Counted from the first letter of the stretch, positions 26,415-36,250 are shown. The stretch is 64,000 nucleotides of DNA from Bin55 sp963667455 (GCA_963667455.2 CAXXFR010000029.1:248001-312000); one strand, 5' to 3'. Program-made: numbers and translations. Notes: generated by a model from the sequence alone, not told the origin.

Positions 26415-27929
26415 TCAAAGTCTACGTGGAAACCCTAAACTATTGGCAATCAGAGTAGCGACACGCTGGAATTCATCATATTCATCTTCAGTCAATCCAA
26501 GCTGAGTTGCTGAATATGGTAGCCTCATCGAGCCCCCTTCCCAGAGATTCCAGTTACCTACCATTTCATCTAAGACATCGCTCGATACATACCCTGCGGC
26601 GAGACCAATTTCATCAAGACTTAGTGAGGATGAAACCCTGTCCACAAAAAGCAAATTCTCCGCCGCACGGGACCTGTCCAAACCAGTTGGGAAATTTGGA
26701 ATGTGCTCGAGGAGCTCTATCGGGGCTTCCTGCGCCCAGCGCATAGTTAAACTGTCGAAGTAGTCCGCACGGAACGCTTCTTCAATTTCCTCACCCAATC
26801 TAAGCACTCCGCCAAAGTCCTTCTCTTCGATAAGTGCGATGCCTACATCCGAGAACGCATTGAGATAGCCACGTCCGACTGATCTTACTCGAGGCAACAT
26901 TTCCAGTGCTAACTGTGTGTCCGAGCTCGCCACTTGCCGGAGGACATAAGATTCCAATCCACCTCGCAGCAAGTCAACAGGCTCGTTGAGTGCTAAGTCC
27001 ATCGCTCTTCCGGGGTCAGTTCGAGCTAGCTCCTCAATCGCAACGGCATAAACGTCTCGCCGAAACTCCAACTGTTCTACATAGGGAGACTTGATCCATT
27101 CCAGTGCTTTGTGGCGGTCGATCCGAATCCAATTCTTGACAATCAGTTTTGTCAGCACTCGTACACGAGCTTGATCGGGCTGAGAAAGGGTTTGTACTAG
27201 CTGCACGGCCTGGCTGGGCGAACGGTGCGCAATTTCCTCCAACGCGGCTTGTTCGCCGAAAGTACGAAGTCGAATCGGAAGTAGACCGAGTCCAGTCAAT
27301 AATTCTTTGGGGTCACTCCGAGACCAGGACTGAATTACACTCCTCTCAAGACTCACCCGATCAAAATCCGAAAGTACTGTTGCATCACGTATTGCTTTCA
27401 AAGCCTTCAGCGGATCATCGATTCCCCAACTCTTAGCTATCTTCGTGAGTGTCCGAAGTTTGGTTGCTTCGGTGAGTACAAGTGCTGCTTCGAAGGTCTC
27501 TGAATAGTTCTCATTAATCGCTCTATTGAGCACGAGATTTGCTAACACGTCACGATCAGACCTGTTTACTGAAGACTCAAAGATATTGTCCAAGACACTC
27601 AATCCATCCTGCTTCCACCATGTCTCGACGATCTCGCTCAGTTGAAAAATAGAATATTTGCTGTGTCTTGCAGGATCTTGCAAAATGGATTGCCAAGGTG
27701 TCTCACGATCCAATTCTGACAGATCGTCCGGATCTTCGACTTCAATCCTAGTGATGGCACTTTCTACATCAGAACTTAAACTAAGTTCTCTTTCGGTAGT
27801 CTGATCGACCAGCGACTCCTGGTGTGCAATTGCGAATCCTGCTATTACAAGAACCATTGCGACAAGCATCACGACAAGCACACCACAGCACAAGCCTATC
27901 CATAACCAAACCGATGATCTAAACTGCAT
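26415..27929 (-). CDS. membrane-anchored alpha-solenoid repeat protein, paralogue B2
   Basis: 504 residues from ATG 27929 (MQFRSSVWLWIG); the frame is open to 27965. An N-terminal membrane helix (CCGVLVVMLVAMVLVIAGFAI) is followed by a helical-repeat domain on the periplasmic side. Repeats contain Trp-x3/4-Asp-Pro-x-x-Ala/Leu-Leu: IAKSWGIDDPLKALKAI, VIQSWSRSDPKELLTGL, LVKNWIRIDRHKALEWI (similar), LARTDPGRAMDLAL. It is clearly a tandem duplicate of the gene 134 bases upstream (shared HQE-x-L after the membrane helix, W-x-SILQD, FGE-x-ALEEI). Lower GC than its surroundings. No named family recognised; inferred scaffold. Confidence 0.8.
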   Translation of the reverse strand: MQFRSSVWLWIGLCCGVLVVMLVAMVLVIAGFAIAHQESLVDQTTERELSLSSDVESAITRIEVEDPDDLSELDRETPWQSILQDPARHSKYSIFQLSEIVETWWKQDGLSVLDNIFESSVNRSDRDVLANLVLNRAINENYSETFEAALVLTEATKLRTLTKIAKSWGIDDPLKALKAIRDATVLSDFDRVSLERSVIQSWSRSDPKELLTGLGLLPIRLRTFGEQAALEEIAHRSPSQAVQLVQTLSQPDQARVRVLTKLIVKNWIRIDRHKALEWIKSPYVEQLEFRRDVYAVAIEELARTDPGRAMDLALNEPVDLLRGGLESYVLRQVASSDTQLALEMLPRVRSVGRGYLNAFSDVGIALIEEKDFGGVLRLGEEIEEAFRADYFDSLTMRWAQEAPIELLEHIPNFPTGLDRSRAAENLLFVDRVSSSLSLDEIGLAAGYVSSDVLDEMVGNWNLWEGGSMRLPYSATQLGLTEDEYDEFQRVATLIANSLGFPRRL

Positions 27930-28063
27930 CTGAGGATCCGTGCTTATAGCCAACCAAGCGTACACTCCATCAACATTGATCTTGCCGTTATAATTTCAAA
28001 GCTCTGTATGACTTGAGAAATCAAAACACCGTGATAGACTTCCCAATTCTATACTTGACTCGG

Positions 28064-29602
28064 CTACCAAGTTGATTGATTCCAAATGTATCGCCCACTA
28101 TTCTGCGACACACGTCTTAACTCCCTGTATCTATCCAACGACCCGTTCTCTGAACCTAGGTCGATCGATTCTTGCTCATTCAAGACTCGCTCAGTGTTAC
28201 CGAACCCCAATAGTCGATCACTCATTTGTCTTCGCTGGCGCGGTGAGAGGTAGTCAGCAGCTTGTTTCATTTGATTTTCGTTCAGTACTCCTGTGTAGGA
28301 ATTACTGTACACTAAGTACGAGGCCGCAAAAGAACGTGCTTCAGGTATCGGAATATTCCCAATGTATTGAAGCAGCGACCCACCGTCCTGTCTTGCCCAA
28401 GCCTCCGCAATGGACATAAAATACTTGCTTCGATTCCATCTGTTGATGTGTTGGCCTAACTCCAAAGCGCGACTGAAGTCGTTGCTTTCGATGAGCGCAA
28501 CCCCGACATACACGTATGCTTCAGCATATCCCTGTCCGGCAACTCGTACTCTAGGCAACAGCTCCATTGCAAAGTCCACATCATCTCTAGCCACTTGTCT
28601 AATTACGTGAACTTCCAGTCCACCTCGCGGCATTTTCAAAGGTTCCTTGAGAGCAAGATCCATCGCCAATCCCGCATCCGATACTGCTAGCTCGCCAAAC
28701 GCTACTGCTTGCAATTCTCTGTTGAATCCCAATTCCTTTGCTGTACTAGAATTCACCCATTGCAAAGCATCAGAAGGGCTCTCCCTAATCCAATTTCGTA
28801 CAACCAGCTTGGCAAGTGATAGTGCACGTCGGGGATTTGACACCATTTGAATGTGCTCTACACCCTCACTTGGAGAACGACGGGAAATCTCTTCAAGTGC
28901 TACATGCTCGCCGAACCGTTGTAGGCTTGAAGGAAGTAATTCAAGACTGGTCAAAATTCCCATTGGATCGTCTCTTGACCACGATGCAATCACATGTTTG
29001 CCCAAGCCTATCCGGTCGTCTTGCGGCTGTAGATTAGCGTTTACTATCGAATCAAGCGCAACAAGAGGATCCTGATTTCCCCACCCCATGGCAATCTTCG
29101 AGAGTATCCATTGCCTGTGTTCTTGCTCCACCTCGAGACTCAACGCTTGATCGAATGCACTCGCACAATCGTCTGATATAGCTATGTTCAATGCCAAACT
29201 GACAACTAGATCTTGATCAATTGAGCTAAGCGACGATTTGTAGACCTCATTCAACATTTCCAATCCAATAGCCTTCCATCGTTCATTGATGATTTCCCCC
29301 AAATGAACAATTGAATACGATAAACGTTGATCGGAATCTTGGAGAATCGAATTCCAAGTTGTCTCACTGCTGATTGAGGTACTATCGTCCAATTGTCTTA
29401 CAACTCTCGATCCTTTCAAGTTCGAAGAGTTGAACTCTTGCGATACGTTTGAACCATTCCCGTCTTGTGAGACCGAATTGCCCAAGCGTTCCTGATGAGT
29501 AATTCTGTAGCCAAGTAATCCAAAAATCAGAGAGAATGAAACGACAACAAGCACTGTACTACAAAAACCTACAAGGAATTGTACTGATCGTTTGTTCAGC
29601 AT
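28064..29602 (-). CDS. membrane-anchored alpha-solenoid repeat protein, paralogue B1
   Basis: 512 residues. N-terminal membrane helix (FLVGFCSTVLVVVSFSLIFGL), a polar Ser/Asn-rich linker to about residue 75, then helical repeats with the same Trp/Asp-Pro pattern: IAMGWGNQDPLVALDSI, VIASWSRDDPMGILTSL, VVRNWIRESPSDALQWV, AEAWARQDGGSLLQYI. By eye it aligns with paralogue B2 along its length (for example RSPSEGVEHIQ versus RSPSQAVQLVQ, PLKMPRGGLEVHVIRQVA versus PVDLLRGGLESYVLRQVA). A small secreted Cys-containing protein gene lies 79 bases upstream on the same strand, mirroring the arrangement at paralogue A. Function unknown. Confidence 0.8.
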   Translation of the reverse strand: MLNKRSVQFLVGFCSTVLVVVSFSLIFGLLGYRITHQERLGNSVSQDGNGSNVSQEFNSSNLKGSRVVRQLDDSTSISSETTWNSILQDSDQRLSYSIVHLGEIINERWKAIGLEMLNEVYKSSLSSIDQDLVVSLALNIAISDDCASAFDQALSLEVEQEHRQWILSKIAMGWGNQDPLVALDSIVNANLQPQDDRIGLGKHVIASWSRDDPMGILTSLELLPSSLQRFGEHVALEEISRRSPSEGVEHIQMVSNPRRALSLAKLVVRNWIRESPSDALQWVNSSTAKELGFNRELQAVAFGELAVSDAGLAMDLALKEPLKMPRGGLEVHVIRQVARDDVDFAMELLPRVRVAGQGYAEAYVYVGVALIESNDFSRALELGQHINRWNRSKYFMSIAEAWARQDGGSLLQYIGNIPIPEARSFAASYLVYSNSYTGVLNENQMKQAADYLSPRQRRQMSDRLLGFGNTERVLNEQESIDLGSENGSLDRYRELRRVSQNSGRYIWNQSTW

Positions 29603-29681
29603 TTACTTTTCCAGGAAGTCGAGGCTACCCGTGAGCGACAGCCAAAGGTGACGAACTATCATCATATTGTGTAGTTTGCGG

Positions 29682-30104
29682 CTATTCGCAGACAGCTTCA
29701 TCCATGTTGGCCTCTACAACTGTGTTGAAAACTGGCATCACCCCTGTATTCCCAGGAAGAAAGACAGATAGCGGGCTAGGGATGACCTCTGTATGCACAC
29801 TTATGGGTGCCTTCAACCGTAGCTCACCCGGCTCGTCTTCACACCACTTGTATGCTTTCCAAACATCATCCACATCCTCCGTGAGGTCGTGTAGGTGACT
29901 GACTTCTGGTCCGCCCCAACAGATTGATTTTTGACCACCAACAGACCCATCAATCGGTCCAATCGTAACGCCACCCGAAACTGAACTCTTGTCACAAGAG
30001 TTTTTCGATTCGGGATGGCCTCCAGAATCTCCAAGAGTGCTGGGGACTGGTGACGACAATATTGCTACAGCAAGGGAAACCGAAATGACACTTGAGAACT
30101 TCAC
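29682..30104 (-). CDS. small secreted protein with four cysteines
   Basis: 140 residues from a GTG at 30104, which has a strong ribosome binding site (AAGGAGAG, 4 bases upstream); the frame continues to 30356 but the upstream part reads as noise. VKFSSVISVSLAVAILSSPVPS is a signal peptide. The mature protein is Gly/Ser-rich at first, then has four Cys (NSCDK, SICWG, KWCED, AVCE). No family recognised. It stands first in a likely three-gene unit with solenoid paralogues B1 and B2, comparable to the small Cys-rich gene ahead of paralogue A, though I see no sequence similarity between the two small proteins. Confidence 0.7.
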   Translation of the reverse strand: MKFSSVISVSLAVAILSSPVPSTLGDSGGHPESKNSCDKSSVSGGVTIGPIDGSVGGQKSICWGGPEVSHLHDLTEDVDDVWKAYKWCEDEPGELRLKAPISVHTEVIPSPLSVFLPGNTGVMPVFNTVVEANMDEAVCE

Positions 30105-30598
30105 AGTACTCTCCTTGAATGACGATATGTATATTCTAGCAAGTTGGAATGTATCCAAGCTGTGGGATGTAGATTGTTCTCTCGGACCGGGTAGCAAGTA
30201 CACCAGCGCCGAACTCGCCCAACGGCTGAAGACCCACGACGTGACGTTCAGCATGAGCGCCGTGGGTAGCGGCGTGAACATCGCTTCCTCGGTGTGTGTC
30301 ATACGACAACAGTACTGACCACTTTTCAAAAGCAAGACTGACGATTGGAAGAACACGGGGAATGCAACAATGCCTGCATTGTGAATCTGCGCAATGTCTT
30401 AAGACTGTCGTACAGCGAGCGAGGTCCACAGGAAAATTCGTACACTCGAACTGCACATGACACAAAACCGATCCAATGCCAACAGAATTAGCACGAGAAT
30501 CGTCGAATGGTTGAACGTGGACATGCAGCTATTTCGTCCTGTAGCGCACGAGGTGTTAGTGACCCAGCCAAGAGTGTCCTCAAATGAGACACAGAACT
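30105..30598. other. divergent intergenic region
   Basis: About 490 bases between the small secreted gene (minus) and the VOC gene (plus). Open frames here (such as 30136-30465 minus and 30457-30852 plus) lack family resemblance, and the latter runs out of phase through the VOC gene. Probably promoters for both sides; I see no well-formed promoter I would stand behind. Confidence 0.45.
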
Positions 30599-31012
30599 AT
30601 GACTATTTCCCAAATCGATCACATCGCACTGCCAATTCAGCTCGTTCAGGAGATGCTTGCCTTCTACAAACGTATCGGGTTTGTAATCGACAACTCCATG
30701 GCGCCAAGACTCTACAGTGCTCAACTCAAGGATCAAAAAATCAATTTCCATGCGCCAGAGCTATGGCGCAACGAACGATTTACGCTTCGTGGCCCAACCG
30801 CTCAGCCGGGATGCGGAGACATCTGCTTGGTGTGGGACGCAGACGTGAGTGAACTACGAGACTGGCTCCAAGTGCTCAAAGTATCTGAAATTGAGGGCCC
30901 GGTCCAACGAAAAGGTGGACGGAATCTCGGTCGAGAGGAAGGGACGAGCGTGTACGTCAGAGACCCCGATCAGAACCTGATCGAGTTCATTTGCTATCGA
31001 AGCGATCCTTAG
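30599..31012 (+). CDS. VOC-superfamily (glyoxalase/bleomycin-resistance fold) protein
   Basis: 137 residues from ATG 30599 (MTISQIDHIALPI). The single VOC module pair shows DHIAL with the first metal-ligand His, an INFH segment with a possible second ligand, and the C-terminal YVRDPDQNLIEFICY holding the conserved Glu. Members act as glyoxalases, dioxygenases, isomerases or drug-binding proteins; the substrate cannot be deduced. Its TAG stop overlaps the TAA stop of convergent ssb by 4 bases (31009-31012). Confidence 0.88.
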   Translation: MTISQIDHIALPIQLVQEMLAFYKRIGFVIDNSMAPRLYSAQLKDQKINFHAPELWRNERFTLRGPTAQPGCGDICLVWDADVSELRDWLQVLKVSEIEGPVQRKGGRNLGREEGTSVYVRDPDQNLIEFICYRSDP

Positions 31013-31542
31013 AACGGGACATCGTCGTCAAGGTCATCGAAATTCTCACTTGAATCCGATCTCGACTGACGATTTTGGGAATGGTCTCGGGAACTGGATC
31101 GGTCATATCGATCATTTCGACTCCCGTAGGAGTCGCCTCCTCCTCGAGACTGCCGGTCACCCCCACCTCGTGGACGCGAACCACCGTAATCGCCCGAACC
31201 GCGCTGACCAGATGGGCCGCCGAGAAGTATCAATTCCCTTACGTTTATTTCGGTGCTGGTTTGCCGAACGCCATCTCGCTCCCACGAATTGGTGCGCAAT
31301 TCGCCCTCTATGTAGCATTGACTGCCTTTCTTGAGGTACTCCGATGCGATCTCCGCTAACCGGCCGAAGCACACCGCGCGGTGCCACGTGGTCTCCTCAC
31401 GACGCTCCTGGGTTGCTCGGTCGTTCCACGATCGTGTAGTCGCAACGTTGAATCGCGTGATAGGCGCGTTTGAACTGGTAAACCTCGACTCAGGGTCCGC
31501 TCCCACGTTCCCTAGGATCATGACTTTATTAAGACTACGCAT
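31009..31542 (-). CDS. ssb: single-stranded DNA-binding protein
   Basis: 177 residues from ATG 31542 (MRSLNKVMILGNVGADPE); the frame extends to 31590 without homology. An OB fold (ITRFNVATTRSW ... TTWHRAVCFGRLAEIASEYLKKGSQ, partly quoted) is followed by a Gly/Arg/Ser/Asp-rich flexible linker of about 60 residues and the acidic tip DDDVPF, which recruits replication and repair partners. Essential for replication, recombination and repair. The divergent metallophosphoesterase starts 72 bases away, so promoters for both lie in that gap. Confidence 0.97.
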   Translation of the reverse strand: MRSLNKVMILGNVGADPESRFTSSNAPITRFNVATTRSWNDRATQERREETTWHRAVCFGRLAEIASEYLKKGSQCYIEGELRTNSWERDGVRQTSTEINVRELILLGGPSGQRGSGDYGGSRPRGGGDRQSRGGGDSYGSRNDRYDRSSSRDHSQNRQSRSDSSENFDDLDDDVPF

Positions 31543-31614
31543 ACGCAACGCTGGCTGCTTTGTCGCACCGCAGACTATATTAACCCACATGGTTTCGCTC
31601 GTTCAGCTCATTCG

Positions 31615-32658
31615 ATGAGGCGGTTCTCTCTCGCAATCGGCGTTCCGATCCTCTACCTGACATCGGTTGTGTATCCGACCGTACACATGCTTTCGCTGTT
31701 CATCGAACTCAATGCCGTCGTCATCGCCTGCACGGCTACCGTCCATGTAATTCTGTTTCTGCCGTACAGCTTTCGGCCTGTGAGAAAGTGGTTATTCCGG
31801 CCCATTGGACAGTTTGTAACGACTTGGTTTGGATTGACGTACGCGCTGTTGCTGGTTGTTGTCCCTGTGGAACTCTTACGGCTTGCTTGGCAACTCACCG
31901 ATCTACAAGCTGGGTGCATTGCGCTCGTCGGCTGGATTGTGTTGGGAACCTGGTGCATTTGGAGAGCGCAACATCTCTCGATTAGGCAACTCCACGTTTC
32001 CACCGACCAGAATTCAGCGAAACGCTCATGTGTTCAGATTTCGGACCTTCACATCGGAACAAGAAGTCCGGGCTTCCTTGCACGCGTCGTGCGCAAGATC
32101 AATCGATTGCAACCTGATGCAGTATTTATCACAGGCGACTTGGTCGATGCGCCAACCGTAAGTCGCGACGATCTCGCGACCCTCAAGAACCTAGCTTCAC
32201 CAACCTTCTACTGCACCGGAAACCACGAACGCTACGAACACTGCGAAGACATTGTTGCCTGGCTCGAAGCATTCGATGTGACAGTTCTAAGAAATGAAGC
32301 CGTAACTTGGAAGGAGTTTCAATTTGTAGGGATCGAAGACACGGGCTCCGGACACTATGTCCACGATGCATTGAATGAACTGAGTCCAAGCGAGGCTCAC
32401 TGCAAGGTGCTACTGTGTCACAAACCTCAAGAGGTGACAGAAGCATCGGATTGGGGATTCGACCTCATGCTGAGTGGTCATACTCATCACGGTCAGATCT
32501 GGCCTTTAGGACTGATTGTGAGGCGCGAATTCAATCCCTATAGAGGAACTCACAACATCAATGGAATGACACTTCACATCTCACCTGGAACGGGTACGAC
32601 CGGTCCCATTTTTCGATTGGGCTCGCGGAGCGAAATTACGCGAATTGAGTTTGCCTAG
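31615..32658 (+). CDS. membrane-bound calcineurin-like metallophosphoesterase
   Basis: 347 residues. Roughly the first 125 residues hold four hydrophobic helices; the rest is a two-metal phosphoesterase: QISDLHIG, ITGDLVD, CTGNHERYE, and SGHTHHGQIWP with the final GTG block. This layout is that of YkuE/YaeI-type enzymes, which include UDP-2,3-diacylglucosamine-related and phospholipid phosphodiesterases. The exact substrate is not resolved. The catalytic site probably faces the cytoplasm or membrane surface. It diverges from ssb. Confidence 0.92.
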   Translation: MRRFSLAIGVPILYLTSVVYPTVHMLSLFIELNAVVIACTATVHVILFLPYSFRPVRKWLFRPIGQFVTTWFGLTYALLLVVVPVELLRLAWQLTDLQAGCIALVGWIVLGTWCIWRAQHLSIRQLHVSTDQNSAKRSCVQISDLHIGTRSPGFLARVVRKINRLQPDAVFITGDLVDAPTVSRDDLATLKNLASPTFYCTGNHERYEHCEDIVAWLEAFDVTVLRNEAVTWKEFQFVGIEDTGSGHYVHDALNELSPSEAHCKVLLCHKPQEVTEASDWGFDLMLSGHTHHGQIWPLGLIVRREFNPYRGTHNINGMTLHISPGTGTTGPIFRLGSRSEITRIEFA

Positions 32659-32678
32659 CCGGATTGCTAACCGACCGA

Positions 32679-33362
32679 TTAAGTCCCCATAACCTGCGCC
32701 CAAGTATCCAAATCCCTAACGGCCAAGTATGCATTGCAGGCCTTGGCCTCTGCCATTGTTGCATTGGGGGTTGCACTGTAGTTGTGGCCGGGAAGAAGCA
32801 AGGTGTCGTCAGGTAGAGTCTTCAGCTTCTGGAGGCTGTGGAACATGTCGGTCTTGTTGGAACCTGGTAGATCCACCCTGCCACAACCATCAATAAACAA
32901 CGTGTCGCCAGACACCAAGGTCTTGGCTATTCGAAAGCACTGCGACCCCGGTGTATGACCCGGAGTGTGGAGAAAATCGATGCGAACGTCTCCAACTTCC
33001 ATCGAATCCCCAGAGTCGACTCGTACGAGATCGGACTCCGAAAGTCCCGTGACCTTCTTGATTCCATCCGCTTCATGCTTGTTTGCGTAGACCTTGACAG
33101 ACCTACTTCCAACCAGCTCTGCGACTCCCGCAATGTTGGAGCCACGCATGCCGCCGCCAACGTGGTCGGGGTGATAGTGCGTAGCCAACGCACCCACCAG
33201 TTTGTAGTCTCGCTGGTCGATGTGATTGAGTAACCCATCAACGTCCCATGCTGGATCGACGATGACTACCTCGCGTGTTTCCCTCGAACCTAGCACGTAG
33301 GTGAAGTTAGCCATCGGGCCAATCTGAATCTGCTCGACGATCAATTCATCCTGAATGGACAT
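32679..33362 (-). CDS. metallo-beta-lactamase-fold hydrolase (glyoxalase II / persulfide dioxygenase type)
   Basis: 227 residues from ATG 33362 (MSIQDELIVEQIQIGPMANFTYVL). Metal motif THYHPDHVGGG (HxHxDH), then HTPGHTPGSQCF, SGDTLFIDGCGRVDLPGSNK and LPGHNYS. The GCGRVDLPG segment, with Asp as bridging ligand, is typical of ETHE1/persulfide-dioxygenase-like and GloB-like enzymes. Shorter than true GloB and without its C-terminal domain, so a persulfide dioxygenase or thioesterase is more likely. Converges with the metallophosphoesterase, 20 bases apart. Confidence 0.88.
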   Translation of the reverse strand: MSIQDELIVEQIQIGPMANFTYVLGSRETREVVIVDPAWDVDGLLNHIDQRDYKLVGALATHYHPDHVGGGMRGSNIAGVAELVGSRSVKVYANKHEADGIKKVTGLSESDLVRVDSGDSMEVGDVRIDFLHTPGHTPGSQCFRIAKTLVSGDTLFIDGCGRVDLPGSNKTDMFHSLQKLKTLPDDTLLLPGHNYSATPNATMAEAKACNAYLAVRDLDTWAQVMGT

Positions 33363-33478
33363 TGCGGACTCCCTACTTCGCAACGCTAGAGCAAGTAATA
33401 GCCACCGAAATTCGAAGGTTGCAATGGGATTGTAGTGGTCGTCTCATTGGCTATGCCCGAAATGGTCGTTGCAATCCG

Positions 33479-34813
33479 TTAGGTAGTTAAGGGGTGGCCC
33501 CACATCTCTCCAAATCGACTCTCTAGAACTTCTGCTATCGGCGTCTGTTGCGGCACGACGACATCTCCAGATCGCACTCGGTACGCATGCGGAGCGTCTA
33601 CACCTCGCGGAACCCGTTCGTTTTCAACTTCCTGGGCGGCATTCAAAATCATTTCTCGAAACCGCACGACTCCAATATCGGTTTGGCACAGCAATTCGTT
33701 GGTTCTATCAGCGATAAGTCCCTGGCTGTCTGCAATAGCCTGATCCTGTTCCGATATGCCGTGAATGCCAGTGAAGCTGTGGGTCCGTTGTCGTTCACGA
33801 CTGATCAAGTAGTCGTTTTCTCTTCGACGCACCGGCGTGAAGCTCTCATCCATGGCAGGAAACAGTCCAGATCCAGCTTCCAGTCGACTACGCTCCTCGT
33901 CGTTTATCGGCCTCTCGGGATGCCACGCATAGCAGTAAACCCAGCAGGAGTGATCGTCAATGGGAACCCAGGTGTTCCCCAATGCCGTGTCTTGAGGCGC
34001 GTTTCCCGGAGTGAGAGAGTGATTTGGCATCAAATACTGTGTCATTCGGTAGTACAGCTGATCGTCGTCGGCAGTTCGCGCAGCACAAATCAACATTCCT
34101 GCAGCGTGGTTGACGATCTGAAACCGCGGAGCTCCGTCTTCGACAAGCCAGCGAAAGGTCTTGAGTCTCTCTGGTTCGTTGTGCTGGGTCCACGACGGAG
34201 TCGAGGGACCCGCTTCGTGCAACCCCACTTTGGTGCCATTACTGATTCCCGCGTGGAGATAGGAAAAGTGCGCGGTGTCCAATCCGCCTTCTACTGCTTG
34301 CGCCCAGTTGCACTGCTGAAGTTTCTTGGATACGTAACGGTGCCCGGCCGGTACAGCTGCAAACTCGAAGTCCGGCAACTCCGGTAGTGGTTGCGACCCA
34401 AAGTGAACCCAAACAACATCCCCGGCTTCTCGCACGTGCAAAGCTCGAATGCGAGCCTTGGGTTTCATCCGTTCCGCAACTTCTGGAGTGGCAATCGGAA
34501 TATCGGTGCATTCGCCTTCAACCGTGAAGTGCCAACCGTGATATGCACACCGAATTCCACAATCTTCCGTTCTGCCGAAGAACAGGTGTGCGCCTCGATG
34601 CGGGCAGTGCGCTTGTACCACACCCGGCTTGCCCTCGGAGTCGCGAAAAGCGACAAAGTCTTCTCCAAGAATCTTCACTCTTACTGGTGCCGAGTCTCGC
34701 CCCTGGATCTCACGGGAAAGCAGTGCCGGAATCCAGTACTTTCGGAACGTCAAGCCCATCGGGGTTCCCGGTCCGGTTCGTGTCAATCTACGGTTGTCTT
34801 CGGCACTCAACAT
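33479..34813 (-). CDS. Rieske-type aromatic ring-hydroxylating oxygenase, alpha subunit
   Basis: 444 residues. The N-terminus MLSAEDNRRLTRTGPGTPMG is close to phthalate 4,5-dioxygenase oxygenase subunits. The Rieske cluster ligands are Cys70-x-His72 (CPHRGAH) and Cys89-x2-His92 (CAYHGWH). The mononuclear iron site is GLDTAHFSYLHAG. It would hydroxylate or demethylate an aromatic compound using electrons from a separate reductase, which is not in the window. Located at one end of the CoA-transferase cluster and divergent from the first CoA-transferase, with a 228-base gap between them. Confidence 0.94.
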   Translation of the reverse strand: MLSAEDNRRLTRTGPGTPMGLTFRKYWIPALLSREIQGRDSAPVRVKILGEDFVAFRDSEGKPGVVQAHCPHRGAHLFFGRTEDCGIRCAYHGWHFTVEGECTDIPIATPEVAERMKPKARIRALHVREAGDVVWVHFGSQPLPELPDFEFAAVPAGHRYVSKKLQQCNWAQAVEGGLDTAHFSYLHAGISNGTKVGLHEAGPSTPSWTQHNEPERLKTFRWLVEDGAPRFQIVNHAAGMLICAARTADDDQLYYRMTQYLMPNHSLTPGNAPQDTALGNTWVPIDDHSCWVYCYAWHPERPINDEERSRLEAGSGLFPAMDESFTPVRRRENDYLISRERQRTHSFTGIHGISEQDQAIADSQGLIADRTNELLCQTDIGVVRFREMILNAAQEVENERVPRGVDAPHAYRVRSGDVVVPQQTPIAEVLESRFGEMWGHPLTT

Positions 34814-35041
34814 CGTTTTTTCAAGGCGAAGTAATCGAACAGCCGACCATTCGCTCGTTTACACCAGCAAATGAGAATAACCGGGAATTGACAGCAAGTT
34901 TGGCTGACACCGCAATGAGTGTCTTCATCCAGTGCAACAACGACTCACAATGCCCGAGAATTCGTTCCCCGTACTGCAAGTCATTGCAGTAGGTATGACA
35001 AATCGCTATAAGGAGAACACACCGATCAACCAAAGAACGCG

Positions 35042-36241
35042 ATGCCAGCACTAGATGGACTGAGAATTCTCGACATGACCCAGTACGAGGCGGGAACCTC
35101 GTGTACACAAGCACTTGCGTGGCTCGGCGCAGACGTCGTCAAGATTGAAGCTCCGGAACACGGTGATCCCGGCCGAGCCGTAGGACTCACCTCGGAATTG
35201 AGGTACTCCGAATACTTCTGCAACTGGAACGCCAACAAGCGTTCAGTGGTTCTCGATCTTCGTCAGCAAGAAGGCCGACAGATTCTTCTCGATCTCGTTC
35301 CCAATTTCGACGTCTTTGTCGAGAACTACGGACCTGGAGTGATCGAGCGGCTCGAAATCGACTACGAGACCTTGAAGGCAAATCATCCACAAGTGATCTA
35401 TGCGCGCTTGAAGGGGTTTGGATTGACCGGACCCTACAGCGATTACAAGTGCTACGACATGGTTGCCCAAGCAGCAGCTGGTGCAATATCCACGACGGGG
35501 GATCCCAATGGACCGCCCTTCGTACCCGGTCCAACGACTGGGGATTCAGGCACAGGAGTTCAACTCGCAATGGCGATTCTTGCCGCCTATATCCAGCGTC
35601 TGCGCACCGGGAAGGGTCAGCTCATTGAAATATCAATGCAGGAAGCAATGACTTACTTCATGAGGACTCGAATCGCCACGGGATCCAAATGGGGCACAAG
35701 ACCGACACGTCGAACCGGCAATGTTCAGGGTTTGCCGCCTGTGAACATGTACCCCTGCAAGCCTTTCGGACCCAATGACTGGGTGTTTGTAATGCCGATA
35801 ACGTCCGGCCACTGGGATGATCTTTGCACTGCGATTGATAGACCAGATCTACTTGTTGACGAGCGATTTAGCGACTTGATGAAACGTCGACAGCACGGTG
35901 CTGAACTTTACGAGCTCATTAGCGAGTGGATGTCCGAGCGAACAAAGCATGAAGCCATGAAGGTGCTCGGCGAAGCCGGAGTCCCATGTTCTGCGGTCTT
36001 GAACACCCAGGAGTTGTTCGACGACCCACACTTGAACGAACGCGATTTTGTCAAGACAGTTGACCACGAGGGTCATGGTTCAGTGCGCTTGCTCGGATTT
36101 GCGCCGCGCATGTCGGAATCGGAAGTCGAAATTGAAGCCGCACCGCTGATGGGACAGCACACGACCGAAGTGCTAGCCCAGGAACTCGATTTCGATGAAG
36201 AGAGACTCTCCAGACTGCGCGATGCAGGGACTATCGCCTGA
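35042..36241 (+). CDS. family III CoA-transferase (CaiB/BaiF), copy 1
   Basis: 399 residues. Opens with LDGLRILDMTQYEAG and the KIEAPEHGDPGR block; the catalytic Asp is likely the one in TTGDSGTG, in the position of Asp169 of formyl-CoA transferase. C-terminal blocks ERDFVKTVDHEGHG and the small domain are complete. Moves CoA between a thioester and a free carboxylate such as succinate, carnitine or a bile acid. Donor and acceptor are unknown; the island suggests activation of an aromatic or alicyclic acid. A hairpin lies between its end and the convergent amidohydrolase. Confidence 0.92.
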   Translation: MPALDGLRILDMTQYEAGTSCTQALAWLGADVVKIEAPEHGDPGRAVGLTSELRYSEYFCNWNANKRSVVLDLRQQEGRQILLDLVPNFDVFVENYGPGVIERLEIDYETLKANHPQVIYARLKGFGLTGPYSDYKCYDMVAQAAAGAISTTGDPNGPPFVPGPTTGDSGTGVQLAMAILAAYIQRLRTGKGQLIEISMQEAMTYFMRTRIATGSKWGTRPTRRTGNVQGLPPVNMYPCKPFGPNDWVFVMPITSGHWDDLCTAIDRPDLLVDERFSDLMKRRQHGAELYELISEWMSERTKHEAMKVLGEAGVPCSAVLNTQELFDDPHLNERDFVKTVDHEGHGSVRLLGFAPRMSESEVEIEAAPLMGQHTTEVLAQELDFDEERLSRLRDAGTIA

Positions 36242-36250
36242 TCGATTCAG

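Noticed and set aside
33548..34387. 279-codon open frame on the plus strand
   Set aside because: Antisense to the Rieske oxygenase gene, which has all its ligands; the frame shows no family features.
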